Of a stretch of 64,000 nt of DNA, positions 28,635 to 38,576 are shown one piece after another; the stretch's first letter is position 1; every line of letters starts with the position of its first letter. This DNA comes from Pantoea brenneri (lineage in GTDB: Bacteria; Pseudomonadota; Gammaproteobacteria; Enterobacterales; Enterobacteriaceae). The stretch lies in NCBI GenBank assembly GCA_002095305.1, contig MIEI01000014.1:1-64000 (forward strand), read 5' to 3'. The position numbers and the translations under genes are program-made. Under the pieces are notes generated by a model. That model had not been told where the DNA came from, searched no databases, and saw only the letters and a program-made list of their open reading frames with translations.

Positions 28635-30986
28635 ATGAAACAAATTCGGCTGTTGGCACAATATTACGTGGATTTGATGGTGAAGCTTGGACTGGTGCGG
28701 TTCTCGCTGCTGCTGGCCTCGGCGCTGGTGGTGCTGGCGATGATTGTCCAGATGGCGGTCACCATGGTACTGCGTGGGCATGTCGAGAGCATCGACATGG
28801 TGCGATCGGTGTTCTTCGGGCTGTTGATCACCCCGTGGGCGGTCTATTTCCTGTCGGTGGTGGTCGATCAGCTGGAGGAATCGCGACAGCGGCTGGCGAG
28901 GCTGGTGGATAAACTGGAAGAGATGCGCACCCGCGACCTGGAACTGAATCAGCAGATGAAAGAGACCATCACCCAGCTGAATCAGGAGATCACCGACCGT
29001 AAAAAGGCGGAGCAGGCGCGTGAGCAGGTGATGGATAAGCTGCGTGAAGAAGTGACGCGGCGCGAACAGGCGCAGATTGAACTGGAGCAGCAATCCTCCT
29101 TCCTGCGTTCGTTTCTTGATGCGTCGCCGGATCTGGTGTTCTATCGCAACATCGACAAACAGTTCTCCGGCTGTAACCGCGCGATGGAACTGCTGACCGG
29201 TAAAAGTGAAAAACAGCTTATCGGCCTGACGCCACGCGATATCTACGATGATGAAGCGGCCACTAAAGTGCTGGAAACCGATGAGAAAGTGTTCCGCCAC
29301 AACGTCTCCCTGACTTATGAACAGTGGCTGCAATATCCGGACGGGCGCAAAGCCTGTTTTGAAATCCGCAAAGTGCCTTATTACGACCGCGTCGGCAAAC
29401 GCAGCGGGCTGATGGGATTTGGCCGCGATATAACCGAGCGTAAGCGCTACCAGGACGCGTTAGAGAACGCCAGCCGGGAGAAGACCACCTTTATCTCTAC
29501 TATCAGCCACGAGCTGCGTACGCCGCTTAACGGCATTGTCGGACTGAGCCGTATTCTGCTCGATACCGATCTGAATCAGGAACAGCTGAAATACCTGAAA
29601 ACCATCCACGTCTCTGCCATCACGCTGGGCAACATCTTCAATGATGTGATTGAAGTGGACAAGATTGAGCGGCGTAAGGTGCAGCTGGATAATCAGCCGC
29701 TCGACTTCACCAGCTTCCTCGCCGATTTAGAAAACCTGTCCGGCCTGCTGGCGCAGCCAAAAGGGCTGAAGTTTGTCCTCGCACCACAGTTACCGTTGCC
29801 GCACATGATCTCCACCGACGGCACCCGTCTGCGGCAGATTTTGTGGAACCTGATTGGCAATGCCGTCAAGTTCACCCAGCAGGGCGAGATCGTAGTGCGG
29901 GTGGCGTATCAGCAGGATGAAACGCTGCGCTTTGAGGTACAGGATTCCGGTATGGGCATCCGCCAGGAGGAGCAGGACAAAATCTTCGCCATGTACTATC
30001 AGGTGAAGGATCAGCACGGCGGCAAACCGGCTACCGGCACCGGCATTGGCCTGGCGGTATCCCGCCGGCTGGCACAGGCGATGGGCGGCGATATCCGGGT
30101 GCAAAGCGCGCCGGGGCAGGGCTCCTGCTTCACCGTTGAGATCAAAGCGCCACGCATTGCTGAAGAGGTGGAAGATGAAGGCGTGGATGACAGCCTGCCT
30201 CTGCCGGCGCTGCACGTGCTGCTGGTGGAAGATATCGAACTGAACGTGATTGTGGCGCGCTCGGTGCTGGAGAAGCTGGGCTGCAGCGTCGAGGTGGCGA
30301 TGACCGGCAGCGACGCGCTGGCGATGTTTGACCCGCTGGAGTTCGATCTGGTGCTGCTGGATATTCAGTTACCAGACATGACCGGTCTGGATGTGTCGCG
30401 GGCGATCCGCCAGCAGCACCAGGGCATCCATCTGCCGCCGCTGGTAGCATTGACCGCCAATGTGCTGAAGGACAAAAAAGAGTATTTCGATGCCGGAATG
30501 GATGATGTGCTCAGCAAGCCACTGGCGGTACCGGCGCTGACCGCCATCATCAAAAAGTTCTGGGATTATCAGGCGGAGCCGGAGGAGGCGTTGCCGCACG
30601 AAGCCGCAGATAAAAGCCAGACGCTGCTGGATATCCCGATGCTGGAGCAGTATCTCGATCTGGTCGGGCCGAGCCTGATTACCCAAAGCCTGACGATGTT
30701 TGAAAAGATGATGCCAGGCTATCTTGAAGTGCTCGAATCTAATCTGATGGCGCGCGATCAAAAAGGCATCGCCGAAGAGGGGCACAAAATCAAGGGCGCG
30801 GCGGGATCGGTAGGGTTACAACATCTGCAGCAGCTGGCGAAACAGATCCAGAGCCCGGAACTGCCAGCCTGGTGGGATAACGTGGTTGAATGGATTGATG
30901 AGCTGAAGCACGAGTGGCGACACGATGTGCAGGTATTGCGCGACTGGGTTGCGGAGCAGGAAGCGTCGTCCGCCAGAAAAAAATGA
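28635..30986 (+). CDS. arcB: ArcB, hybrid sensor kinase of the Arc redox system
   Basis: ArcB senses the quinone pool and phosphorylates ArcA to switch between respiratory and fermentative genes. The 783-residue protein has two N-terminal membrane helices, a coiled linker, a PAS domain (about 155-270), a kinase core with His292 (SHELRTPL) and ATP-binding GTGIGLAVSRRLA, a receiver domain with Asp576 (LLDIQLPD), and an Hpt domain with His717 (GHKIKGAAGS). All three phosphorelay residues fall at the E. coli positions. The ATG at 28635 has GGGAG upstream; the 35 codons before it are not conserved. The 3' end overlaps the terminator of ArcZ. Confidence 0.97.
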   Translation: MKQIRLLAQYYVDLMVKLGLVRFSLLLASALVVLAMIVQMAVTMVLRGHVESIDMVRSVFFGLLITPWAVYFLSVVVDQLEESRQRLARLVDKLEEMRTRDLELNQQMKETITQLNQEITDRKKAEQAREQVMDKLREEVTRREQAQIELEQQSSFLRSFLDASPDLVFYRNIDKQFSGCNRAMELLTGKSEKQLIGLTPRDIYDDEAATKVLETDEKVFRHNVSLTYEQWLQYPDGRKACFEIRKVPYYDRVGKRSGLMGFGRDITERKRYQDALENASREKTTFISTISHELRTPLNGIVGLSRILLDTDLNQEQLKYLKTIHVSAITLGNIFNDVIEVDKIERRKVQLDNQPLDFTSFLADLENLSGLLAQPKGLKFVLAPQLPLPHMISTDGTRLRQILWNLIGNAVKFTQQGEIVVRVAYQQDETLRFEVQDSGMGIRQEEQDKIFAMYYQVKDQHGGKPATGTGIGLAVSRRLAQAMGGDIRVQSAPGQGSCFTVEIKAPRIAEEVEDEGVDDSLPLPALHVLLVEDIELNVIVARSVLEKLGCSVEVAMTGSDALAMFDPLEFDLVLLDIQLPDMTGLDVSRAIRQQHQGIHLPPLVALTANVLKDKKEYFDAGMDDVLSKPLAVPALTAIIKKFWDYQAEPEEALPHEAADKSQTLLDIPMLEQYLDLVGPSLITQSLTMFEKMMPGYLEVLESNLMARDQKGIAEEGHKIKGAAGSVGLQHLQQLAKQIQSPELPAWWDNVVEWIDELKHEWRHDVQVLRDWVAEQEASSARKK

Positions 30987-31106
30987 CCCCAGCCGAGGCC
31001 GGGGTGCGCGAATACTGCGCCAACACCAGGGAAAAAGTAGCGGTTGCTATGCTTTGAGTAATAAACGCAGCCGCATGGTATTGGTTAACACTGCCTTCAC
31101 CTTAGC
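30977..31106 (-). ncRNA. arcZ: ArcZ small regulatory RNA
   Basis: Read on the minus strand this matches the 3' part of E. coli ArcZ: TTTCCCTGGTGTTGGCGCAG, then TATTCGCGCACCCCGG, and a terminator stem CCCCGG/CTGGGG ending in a T run at 30977-30983. The first of these is the seed region of processed ArcZ. The position is also the same, antisense to and abutting the arcB stop. The 5' end is set by a TAAGAT -10 box on the minus strand at 31118-31113, giving about 130 bases (E. coli 121). ArcZ is Hfq-bound, activates rpoS translation and, in E. coli, is repressed by ArcA and acts on arcB mRNA. Confidence 0.9.
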
Positions 31107-31856
31107 AAATTCATCTTAACGTGTTAGAAGATTCATTAAAATGTGTGATGTTGAGCAGCGTTTAAATACAGAAAACATTAATTTGGCAACACAGTCAAGC
31201 AAGGAATCATTTTCTGCGTTGTATTGCGGTTATTTTAATCAGTTATCCCACTTTTTGCGCGCTTTTAACCCGGCGATAGCCGGGTTGCTGGCCCTGTTAC
31301 CCCTTAAAGCGAAGCGGCGGACGAATCTGGGCCATTAATGCTGCTAACGCGCTGATATTGCTCGCCACCGGCGCAAAATGGCGTGATTTATCCAAAACGT
31401 TTTGGAAAGAGAAAAAAGATTTCGCTTATTTACGCTTCCACCCATCAGGTCGGACCTTAACCGGTGGCGAAAGCTTAAGCGACAGACGGTCAATGACCGC
31501 GTTATTCTGGCAAGAAATTTACCGGTTATCGGCATGATTTCGGCCAATTAGTGAAAAATACCGAAGACATAAAAACAGGATAGTTAAGCAATGCAAACCA
31601 TTCAAATTAGTGCTTATTACTAATTATTAAGTGTTTATCTGGAAAGGTAATTAACGGTCGCGGCGAATGGAACCGATTCCTTTCTGACGGAAGTGCTTGA
31701 ACTATTTCGATCTGTTGCAGCTTTTTAATGCAAAATGTCGACCTGATGTCTGGAAACTGCACGGTCATTTTCACCGATAAAGGCAATAAAAGGTTTCTTT
31801 GCGCACTGATTACGCGAGTAATTGATTAACGCCTGAAACAAGTATGGGAAGATTGC
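31107..31856. other. gene-free region between arcZ and mtgA
   Basis: E. coli elbB would lie here but is absent. The sequence is AT-rich and looks decayed. From 31280 to 31537 the plus strand has an open frame without a good start, whose residues from 31301 (PLKRSGGR, then LLATGAKWRDL) recall the N-terminal part of IS5-family transposases, so it may be a transposase remnant. The rest of the frame does not match. Nothing else is seen, apart from whatever promoter serves mtgA. Confidence 0.45.
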
Positions 31857-32576
31857 ATGAGTAAGCATAAAGGAAGCGCCGGACAACGTATTAAACGGAT
31901 TGCTGTGCGTATTATTCTGGCGTGGCTGGGCATCTGGCTGGCAGGGATTTTGCTGTTTTCATTTTTACCGGTGCCGTTCTCCGCGGTTATGGTTGAGCGC
32001 CAGCTCGGTGCCTGGCTTCGCGGCGACTTCAGCTATGTTGCCCATTCGGATTGGGTCGGACACGATGAAATTTCGCCGTGGATGGGCCTGGCGGTGATTG
32101 CGTCTGAAGATCAAAAGTTTCCGACCCACTGGGGATTTGACGTCGCGGCGATCGAGTCGGTGCTGGATAACAGCGATAGCCGGATGCGTGGTGCATCTAC
32201 CCTGTCGCAGCAGACGGCCAAGAACCTGTTTCTGTGGGATGGGCGGAGCTGGGTGCGTAAAGGGCTGGAGGCGGGCCTGACGGTGGGCATTGAGACCGTC
32301 TGGACTAAGCGACGTATTCTGACCGTCTATCTGAATATCGCCGAATTCGGGCCTGGGGTGTTTGGTGTGGAGGCGGCGTCACAGCGCTATTTCCACAAGC
32401 CAGCCAGCCGATTGACGGCTGGCGAAGCGGCGTTGCTGGCCGCGGTGCTGCCTAATCCTATCCGCTTCCGTGCTGCAACGCCGTCTGGCTATGTACGGCA
32501 GCGGCAGCAGTGGATCCTGCGTCAGATGCGCCAGCTTGGCGGGGAAGGATTTTTACAGCGTAACCGGCTGGACTGA
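31857..32576 (+). CDS. mtgA: MtgA, monofunctional peptidoglycan glycosyltransferase
   Basis: This 239-residue enzyme polymerises glycan strands from lipid II at the periplasmic face of the inner membrane. It has one N-terminal membrane anchor (about residues 17-38) and the GT51 motifs: the catalytic glutamate in [45 protein letters not shown] and [11 protein letters not shown]. It has no transpeptidase domain. It is convergent with npr with only three bases between the stops. Confidence 0.96.
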   Translation: MSKHKGSAGQRIKRIAVRIILAWLGIWLAGILLFSFLPVPFSAVMVERQLGAWLRGDFSYVAHSDWVGHDEISPWMGLAVIASEDQKFPTHWGFDVAAIESVLDNSDSRMRGASTLSQQTAKNLFLWDGRSWVRKGLEAGLTVGIETVWTKRRILTVYLNIAEFGPGVFGVEAASQRYFHKPASRLTAGEAALLAAVLPNPIRFRAATPSGYVRQRQQWILRQMRQLGGEGFLQRNRLD

Positions 32577-32579
32577 GGG

Positions 32580-32852
32580 TTAATCCTCGTCGAAACCCGC
32601 TTCAAACAGCTCAATGACCGCTGCCAGCGCCGGGATCTCTTCCGGCCCGCTGGCTTCGATTTCAATGTGGCCGCCCTGAGCTGAATCGAGCATCAGCAGC
32701 GCAATCACGCTGCTGGCTTCGGCTTCGGTGCCGGCTTCATTGCGCAGCAGCACTTCAGCGTCAAAGCTCTGTACCAGTTCAAACAGCTTCATTGCCGGTC
32801 GGGCATGCATACCCAGTTTATTTTTGATTTCGACAGTTTGCTTAACGGTCAT
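32580..32852 (-). CDS. ptsO: NPr, HPr-like phosphocarrier of the nitrogen PTS
   Basis: This 90-residue HPr homologue (npr/ptsO) passes phosphate from PtsP to PtsN. The active histidine is His16 in [12 protein letters not shown]. It overlaps the end of rapZ by four bases (ATGA) and is the last gene of the rpoN operon. Confidence 0.96.
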   Translation of the reverse strand: MTVKQTVEIKNKLGMHARPAMKLFELVQSFDAEVLLRNEAGTEAEASSVIALLMLDSAQGGHIEIEASGPEEIPALAAVIELFEAGFDED

Positions 32853-33703
32853 GATTTACGCTTTTCCAACGTACGGTGACGTGACTGTACATTCTTGCCG
32901 CGTGAACGGAAGTAGTCCGCCAGCTGTTCTGCAATATAGACCGAACGATGTTTCCCGCCGGTACAGCCGATAGCGACAGTCAGATAACTGCGGTTGTTGG
33001 TTTCCAGCATCGGCAACCACAGTTCCAGATAACTGCGGGTCTGATAGATGAAGTTGTGCACTTCGGTATGGCGATCGAGAAAGGCAGCCACCGGACGATC
33101 GAGGCCGGTCATCGGGCGCAGCTTAGGGTCCCAGTGCGGATTCGGCAGGAAGCGCACGTCAAACACATAATCGGCATCAATCGGGATGCCGTGCTTGAAG
33201 CCAAACGACTCAAACACCATCGTCAGCTCACGTTCACGCTTGCCCAGCAGCCGGGTACGCAGCATCTCTGCCAGTTCGTGGACCGACATTTCTGAGGTAT
33301 CGATGATCAGATCGGCCCGTGAACGCAGTGGCTCCAGCAAATCACTCTCTTCATCAATGGCACTTTCCAGCGACAGATTTTTACTGGAGAGCGGATGCAG
33401 ACGGCGGGTGTCGCTGTAGCGGCGAATCAGGGTATTACGATCGGCATCAAGAAACAGCAACTGGGGTGAAAATGAGTCGGGCAGGTTATTCAGCGCGGTT
33501 TCAAAAATCTCAGGGGATTCAGGCATGTTGCGTACGTCGATGCTCACCGCTGCCGAGATGTTGCGCTCCGCCAGCGAGTTGGCCAACTCGGGCAATAGCA
33601 CCACCGGCAGGTTATCGACGCAGTAAAAACCCATATCTTCCAGCGCGCGTAGCGCCACTGACTTCCCCGAGCCTGACCGACCGCTCACGATCATCAGCAC
33701 CAT
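32849..33703 (-). CDS. rapZ: RapZ, GlmZ sRNA adaptor
   Basis: This 284-residue protein binds the sRNA GlmZ and guides it to RNase E, so controlling GlmS and amino-sugar synthesis. It has an N-terminal P-loop [16 protein letters not shown], the conserved [18 protein letters not shown], and a C-terminal domain with [20 protein letters not shown]. The basic tail [11 protein letters not shown] is the RNA-binding end. It lies between ptsN and npr in the usual rpoN operon. Confidence 0.97.
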   Translation of the reverse strand: MVLMIVSGRSGSGKSVALRALEDMGFYCVDNLPVVLLPELANSLAERNISAAVSIDVRNMPESPEIFETALNNLPDSFSPQLLFLDADRNTLIRRYSDTRRLHPLSSKNLSLESAIDEESDLLEPLRSRADLIIDTSEMSVHELAEMLRTRLLGKRERELTMVFESFGFKHGIPIDADYVFDVRFLPNPHWDPKLRPMTGLDRPVAAFLDRHTEVHNFIYQTRSYLELWLPMLETNNRSYLTVAIGCTGGKHRSVYIAEQLADYFRSRGKNVQSRHRTLEKRKS

Positions 33704-33750
33704 GACCTTCTCTCCCGTTTTAAAACCGGCACGCGGCCGGTAAAGACGCT

Positions 33751-34230
33751 TTACTGCTCTGACTGGCCTTCTGTGATAATGGCATAGAGCTCTTCATCAC
33801 TTTGCGCGGCGCGCAGACGGCGACAGACGGTTTTATCCGCCAGACGCTTCGCCACCAGTGAAAGGGTGTGCAGGTGAGTTTTGCACTGGTCAGCCGGTAC
33901 CAGCAGGGCAAACAACAGATCGACCGGCTGATTATCAACGGCATCAAACGCGATCGGCTGTTCAAGGCTGATAAACACCCCGACAGCACGTAGCGTATCC
34001 TCTTCCAGTTTACCGTGTGGAATGGCAATGCCGTTGCCAATACCGGTACTGCCCATGCGTTCACGGGTGAGGATCGCTTCAAAAAGCGTCTGGTGCGGCA
34101 GGTTGAGCTGCTTAGCGGCCAGTTCGCTGATGATTTCCAGCGCGCGTTTTTTGCTCTGGCAGTGTACGCCGCTGCGGGTGCAGTCAGGCGAAAGCACTGT
34201 GCTCAATTCCAGTGTTAGATCGTTGTTCAT
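33751..34230 (-). CDS. ptsN: PtsN (EIIA-Ntr), nitrogen PTS regulator
   Basis: This 159-residue EIIA-like protein is the final phosphate acceptor of the PtsP-NPr-PtsN chain and, in E. coli, regulates potassium transport (TrkA, KdpD) and other processes. The phosphorylated histidine is His72 in [18 protein letters not shown] hairpin terminator between hpf and ptsN suggests that its level is partly uncoupled from rpoN. Confidence 0.96.
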   Translation of the reverse strand: MNNDLTLELSTVLSPDCTRSGVHCQSKKRALEIISELAAKQLNLPHQTLFEAILTRERMGSTGIGNGIAIPHGKLEEDTLRAVGVFISLEQPIAFDAVDNQPVDLLFALLVPADQCKTHLHTLSLVAKRLADKTVCRRLRAAQSDEELYAIITEGQSEQ

Positions 34231-34311
34231 TATCGTTTCACTTGCGAGTTAACCTGGCCATCAGCCACCAGCGTATCATGATGCTGGCAGTAAATGGCGC
34301 TTGCTTAGATG

Positions 34312-34337
34312 ACAAAACGGGGCGGATTATCCGCCCC
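34312..34337 (-). terminator. intrinsic terminator between hpf and ptsN
   Basis: GGGGCGGAT and ATCCGCCCC form a perfect stem around one base. On the minus strand it is followed by GTTTTGTC. The T run is short, so partial read-through into ptsN-rapZ-npr is likely. Confidence 0.65.
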
Positions 34338-34382
34338 ATCCTGTCGGCTCTGCGCGGCAGGCGCGCGTAGCTAGCGTGAAGG

Positions 34383-34670
34383 TTAGTGTTTTTTCAGTTT
34401 ATCTTTGTGTTTGGTCAGCTGACGGGCGAGCTTGTCGATCAACCCGTCAATCGCCGCATACATATCTTCCGCTTCGGACGTGGCGTGCAGCTCGCCACCG
34501 TTTATGTGCAGCGTTGCGTCAGCCACCTGGGTGACTTTCTCAACTTTCAGCACAATATAAACCTGATTGATATGTTCGAAATAGTGTTCCAGTTTGGCAA
34601 ATTTACCGCTGACGAAATCGCGCAGTGGTGCGGTGATTTCAACATTTTGCCCGGTAAGGTTCAGCTGCAT
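34383..34670 (-). CDS. hpf: Hpf, short ribosome hibernation-promoting factor
   Basis: This 95-residue protein binds the 30S subunit and helps form dormant 100S ribosome dimers in stationary phase. It begins MQLNLTGQNVEITAPLRDFV and ends in a lysine-rich tail. It is the short form, without the C-terminal dimerisation domain of long Hpf. It follows rpoN after 21 bases. Confidence 0.96.
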   Translation of the reverse strand: MQLNLTGQNVEITAPLRDFVSGKFAKLEHYFEHINQVYIVLKVEKVTQVADATLHINGGELHATSEAEDMYAAIDGLIDKLARQLTKHKDKLKKH

Positions 34671-34691
34671 AGGTCTTCCTTCTCATTTCTG

Positions 34692-36125
34692 TCAAACCAG
34701 CTGTTTGCGCTGGTTCGATGGCGGGATGGATAAAGACTCGCGGTATTTGGCGACGGTACGACGTGCCACCATGATCCCTTGATCAGATAACATGGAGGTG
34801 AGTTTACTGTCGCTCAAGGGTTTGGCTGGATTTTCCGCCGAGATTAATTTTTTCACCAGTGCGCGAATGGCTGTCGATGAGGCTTCGCCGCCACCTTCAG
34901 TATTCACGTGACTGGAGAAAAAGTACTTCAGTTCAAAAATGCCTCGCGGACTGTGCAGATACTTTTGCGTAGTGACGCGGGAAATGGTCGATTCGTGCAT
35001 CTCAACCGCCTGGGCGATATCGGCCAGCACCATCGGGCGCATAAACTCTTCGCCCTGTTCAAAGAAGGCCTGCTGCTGCTCGACAATACAGCGTGTCACT
35101 TTCAGCAGCGTATCGTTGCGGCTTTCCAGGCTTTTAATCAGCCAGCGCGCTTCCTGCAGGTTGCTGCGAATGAACTGACTGTCGCTGTCGTTACGCGTCG
35201 CCCCGCTCATGGCGGCATACTGCTGGTTGATCTTGAGGCGCGGGACGCTGTCGGCGTTCAGTTCAACCGTCCAGCGGCTGCCGACTTTCCGCACCAGCAC
35301 GTCGGGGATCACATATTCCGGTTCGCCGGTATTAATTGACTGACCGGGACGCGGGTCCAGCGACTGAATTAACATCATCGCCTCTTTCAGCACCTCTTCT
35401 TTGAGGCGCGTCACCCGCATCAGGCTGCGAAAATCGTGGTTGGCCAGCAGATCCAGATGTTCACTGACGATCAGGCGGGCTTCCGCCAGCATCGGCGTCT
35501 CGGGCGCATATTGCGACAGCTGCACCAGCAGACAGTCGCGCAGATCGCGCGCACCGACGCCAACCGGATCAAAGCGCTGAATGCGTTTCAGCACCGCTTC
35601 GACTTCATCGGCCTCAAGCTCATCGTTGCCGATGCTGTCGAGGATCTCGTCAAGCGAAACGGTGAGGTATCCGGTATCGTCGATCGCATCCACGATCGAA
35701 GTGGCAATGGCGCGGTCAGTATCGCTAAATGGCGTTAGCTCAACCTGCCACATCAGGTAATCCTGCAGTGACTGGGTGGTTTCGCCCTGATAAACCGGTA
35801 ACTCATCATCCTGATAATCGGTACCGGTCCCGGATGGCGTGCCGGCGGTGTAGATTTCATCCCAGGTCGCGTCCAGCGGCAGCTCGTCAGGCATCTCTTT
35901 CTGCTCAAGCGCTTCACGGGTATCCAGCGCTTCGCCTTCGGGAGCCTCACGAGAGTCGATTTCATCATGCAGGTCGGTTTGTTCAAGCAGCGGATTACTT
36001 TCCAGTGCCAGCTGTAACTCCTGCTGGAGTTCAAGCGTAGAGAGTTGCAGCAGACGAATCGCCTGCTGCAACTGCGGTGTCATCGCCAGCTGTTGGCTGA
36101 GCCTGAGTTGCAAACCTTGCTTCAT
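34692..36125 (-). CDS. rpoN: RpoN, RNA polymerase sigma-54 factor
   Basis: This 477-residue sigma factor directs transcription of nitrogen and stress genes at GG/GC-type promoters with the help of AAA+ activators. It has the glutamine-rich N-terminal region I ([20 protein letters not shown]), an acidic region II, the core-binding domain, and the C-terminal RpoN box [12 protein letters not shown] near the end. It lies downstream of lptB, as in E. coli, with hpf next. Confidence 0.98.
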   Translation of the reverse strand: MKQGLQLRLSQQLAMTPQLQQAIRLLQLSTLELQQELQLALESNPLLEQTDLHDEIDSREAPEGEALDTREALEQKEMPDELPLDATWDEIYTAGTPSGTGTDYQDDELPVYQGETTQSLQDYLMWQVELTPFSDTDRAIATSIVDAIDDTGYLTVSLDEILDSIGNDELEADEVEAVLKRIQRFDPVGVGARDLRDCLLVQLSQYAPETPMLAEARLIVSEHLDLLANHDFRSLMRVTRLKEEVLKEAMMLIQSLDPRPGQSINTGEPEYVIPDVLVRKVGSRWTVELNADSVPRLKINQQYAAMSGATRNDSDSQFIRSNLQEARWLIKSLESRNDTLLKVTRCIVEQQQAFFEQGEEFMRPMVLADIAQAVEMHESTISRVTTQKYLHSPRGIFELKYFFSSHVNTEGGGEASSTAIRALVKKLISAENPAKPLSDSKLTSMLSDQGIMVARRTVAKYRESLSIPPSNQRKQLV

Positions 36126-36173
36126 AGACAGGATGGTAGTTCCCAGGTAAACATCAGTATTTACGACACCTTA

Positions 36174-36899
36174 TCAGAGTCTGAACTCTTCACCCAAATA
36201 AACCCGCTTAACCTGCTCATCTGCCAGAATTTCATTCGGCGTACCGTGCGCGATCAGGTGGCCCTGACTGACGATATATGCCCGTTCGCACACCGCTAAG
36301 GTTTCGCGCACGTTATGGTCGGTAATCAACACGCCAAGGCCGCTGTCACGCAAATGCTCAATGATTTTCTTGATGTCGATGACCGAGATCGGGTCGACAC
36401 CCGCAAACGGTTCATCCAGCAGGATAAATTTAGGGTTGGCGGCCAGCGCGCGGGCGATCTCGACCCGGCGACGTTCACCGCCGGAGAGCGCCTGACCCAT
36501 GCTGTCGCGCAGGTGCTCAATGTGAAACTCTTCCATCAGCTCGTTGGCGCGATCCTGACGCTGCTCTTCGGTGAGGTCGTCACGGATTTGCAGAACCGCC
36601 ATCAGGTTATCGTAGACGCTGAGGCGACGGAAAATAGAGGCCTCCTGCGGCAGATAGCCGATACCGCGACGCGCACGGGCATGCAGCGGCAGGATACTGA
36701 TATCTTCGTCATCGATAATAATGCGGCCCGCATCGCGCGGCACAATGCCGACCACCATGTAAAAGGTGGTGGTTTTACCGGCACCGTTGGGACCCAGCAG
36801 GCCGACAATCTCGCCGGACTTTACCTGCAGACTGACATCTTCTACCACGCGACGGCCTTTATATGCCTTCGCCAGGTTTTCTGCGATTAATGTGGCCAT
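36174..36899 (-). CDS. lptB: LptB, ATPase of the LPS exporter
   Basis: This 241-residue ABC ATPase powers extraction of lipopolysaccharide from the inner membrane together with LptF and LptG. Walker A is [14 protein letters not shown], the signature is [16 protein letters not shown], Walker B is [15 protein letters not shown] and the H-loop is [10 protein letters not shown]. It follows lptA after five bases in the kdsC-lptC-lptA-lptB order. Confidence 0.98.
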   Translation of the reverse strand: MATLIAENLAKAYKGRRVVEDVSLQVKSGEIVGLLGPNGAGKTTTFYMVVGIVPRDAGRIIIDDEDISILPLHARARRGIGYLPQEASIFRRLSVYDNLMAVLQIRDDLTEEQRQDRANELMEEFHIEHLRDSMGQALSGGERRRVEIARALAANPKFILLDEPFAGVDPISVIDIKKIIEHLRDSGLGVLITDHNVRETLAVCERAYIVSQGHLIAHGTPNEILADEQVKRVYLGEEFRL

Positions 36900-36904
36900 A
36901 GCTA

Positions 36905-37456
36905 TCAGTTACTCTTCTTTCCGCTGTTGGACGAACCTTTATCCTGCAGTTGCGACGGCACCAGCACGGTGGTGACGCGCTTATTCTGGCCCTGGCTGTA
37001 AGCCTGCATTTTCTGCTCTTTCACCAGATAGGTAATGCGATCGCCCTTGATGTTGCTGTCCTGCTGCTCAATGAAGGCGTTGCCGGTCAGTTCAACAAAG
37101 TCGTTAGCCAGTTCATAGTGCAGTTTTGCCGCATGGCCCTGCACCGGTTTGCCGCTGTCCTGCATCTGGTAGAAGGTGGCAGGATTGCCGTACGCATCGA
37201 CGATGGTTTTCTTGCTGTCGCCGCCCGGACGGGTCACCACCACTTTATCAGCGGTGATTTTGATCGAACCCTGAGTGACGATAACGTTGCCGGTAAAGGT
37301 CGCGACATTGCCCTGCAGATCCAGCGCCTGGTTCTGCGAGTCAATATTGACGGGCTTATCCGAGTCACCGGTCAGGGCCAGCGCAGGCACGCTGCTCGCC
37401 AGCAGCATGCTGGCGAGTAAAAGCTTAAGGCTATTTTTGTTCATTTTGAATTTCAT
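36905..37456 (-). CDS. lptA: LptA, periplasmic LPS bridge protein
   Basis: This 183-residue periplasmic protein forms the beta-jellyroll bridge that carries LPS between LptC and LptD. It has an N-terminal signal peptide ending near PALA and the OstA-type stretch [20 protein letters not shown]. It overlaps the end of lptC by 26 bases. Confidence 0.97.
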   Translation of the reverse strand: MKFKMNKNSLKLLLASMLLASSVPALALTGDSDKPVNIDSQNQALDLQGNVATFTGNVIVTQGSIKITADKVVVTRPGGDSKKTIVDAYGNPATFYQMQDSGKPVQGHAAKLHYELANDFVELTGNAFIEQQDSNIKGDRITYLVKEQKMQAYSQGQNKRVTTVLVPSQLQDKGSSNSGKKSN

Positions 37457-38000
37457 AAGAAGTTTTGACCTTTTCGATTAACTCGGCGTTTTTTGTCCGT
37501 AAATTGCCGCGCATTTTCATGCCGGTGGAGTTAAAACTGCGGCCATACAGCGTCACCTGGTCGTCAGAGGTAACGTCCTGAGTGACAAGGTTAACCTGCG
37601 CATTGTCGGTTTTGACCCGGTCAAGCTGGGAATCCTGTGTCAGCGTATTCAGTTCCACATGACCATACAGATAAAGCATACGATCTTTGGTGAGCTTTGC
37701 TTTGTCGGCACGGAGTGTCCAGGTCGGCACTTTATTTTCGTCGTAGGTGGTCATCACCGGATTATCGAACCAGCTCAGTTCCTGATCCGAAAAGTAGGTC
37801 ACTTTATCGGAAACCAGCTTATACGACAGTGCACCCTGTGGGTTATAAACCACGGTGTGGGAATCCGCACTGGTATAGGTCGGTGCCTGGTTATCGGTGG
37901 CAACCGGCGTATTCTCATCCTGGTTGGTAAGATTCCAGCCGATTAAAACCAGTGCAATCAAGGTCAGAATCAGCGTCATCCAACGCCTGCTTTTACTCAT
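37431..38000 (-). CDS. lptC: LptC, membrane-anchored LPS transport protein
   Basis: This 189-residue protein has one N-terminal membrane helix (about residues 7-24) and a periplasmic beta-jellyroll domain. It takes LPS from LptBFG and hands it to LptA. It overlaps kdsC by four bases at the start and lptA at its end, which suggests translational coupling. Confidence 0.96.
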   Translation of the reverse strand: MSKSRRWMTLILTLIALVLIGWNLTNQDENTPVATDNQAPTYTSADSHTVVYNPQGALSYKLVSDKVTYFSDQELSWFDNPVMTTYDENKVPTWTLRADKAKLTKDRMLYLYGHVELNTLTQDSQLDRVKTDNAQVNLVTQDVTSDDQVTLYGRSFNSTGMKMRGNLRTKNAELIEKVKTSYEIQNEQK

Positions 38001-38563
38001 ACTGATTGCCCTTTGGCATCCTCAAATTTGTCCTGCGACATTAAGATCAGGTCGCAAACTTCACGTACCGCGCCACGTCCGCCCGCAATGCGCGTCACGT
38101 AGTGCGCGCGCGGCAACAGCACCGGATGTGCATCCGCAACCGCCACGCTTAATCCCACTTTTGCCATCACCGGCCAGTCGATCAGGTCGTCACCAATATA
38201 GGCGACCTGTTGATCGGAAAGAGACAGTTTATCCAGAAGTTCGCCATAGGCCAAAAGCTTATCCGATTGTCCCTGATAAAGATGACGAATGCCGAGCGTT
38301 TTACAGCGATCTTCCATCAGGCGGGCATTCCGGCCGGTAATAATAGCCACTTCCACATCTGAGGTCAGCAGGCAACGAATACCGTAGCCGTCGCGCACAT
38401 TAAACGCCTTCAGCTCTTCACCATTATTGCCCATGTAGATCACCCCGTCGGACATCACGCCATCGACGTCGCAAATCAGCAGGCGAATCTGGCTGGCGCG
38501 AGCCATCACCTCGGCGCTGACCGGGCCATAGCAGGTATCAATCGGGGGAGTTGCCAGTTGCAT
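37997..38563 (-). CDS. kdsC: KdsC, KDO-8-phosphate phosphatase
   Basis: This 188-residue HAD-family enzyme removes phosphate from KDO-8-phosphate in LPS inner-core synthesis. The catalytic loop is LICDVDGVMSDGVIYM; later motifs IITGRNARL and YIGDDLIDWPVM are intact. It lies between kdsD and lptC. Its upstream partner kdsD is frameshifted in this sequence. Confidence 0.97.
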   Translation of the reverse strand: MQLATPPIDTCYGPVSAEVMARASQIRLLICDVDGVMSDGVIYMGNNGEELKAFNVRDGYGIRCLLTSDVEVAIITGRNARLMEDRCKTLGIRHLYQGQSDKLLAYGELLDKLSLSDQQVAYIGDDLIDWPVMAKVGLSVAVADAHPVLLPRAHYVTRIAGGRGAVREVCDLILMSQDKFEDAKGQSV

Positions 38564-38576
38564 TGTCTTTTCCTGT

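Noticed and set aside
31141-31338. 65-codon frame after arcZ as a gene
   Set aside because: No homology I recognise, poor ribosome site, and it lies in a decayed AT-rich region.
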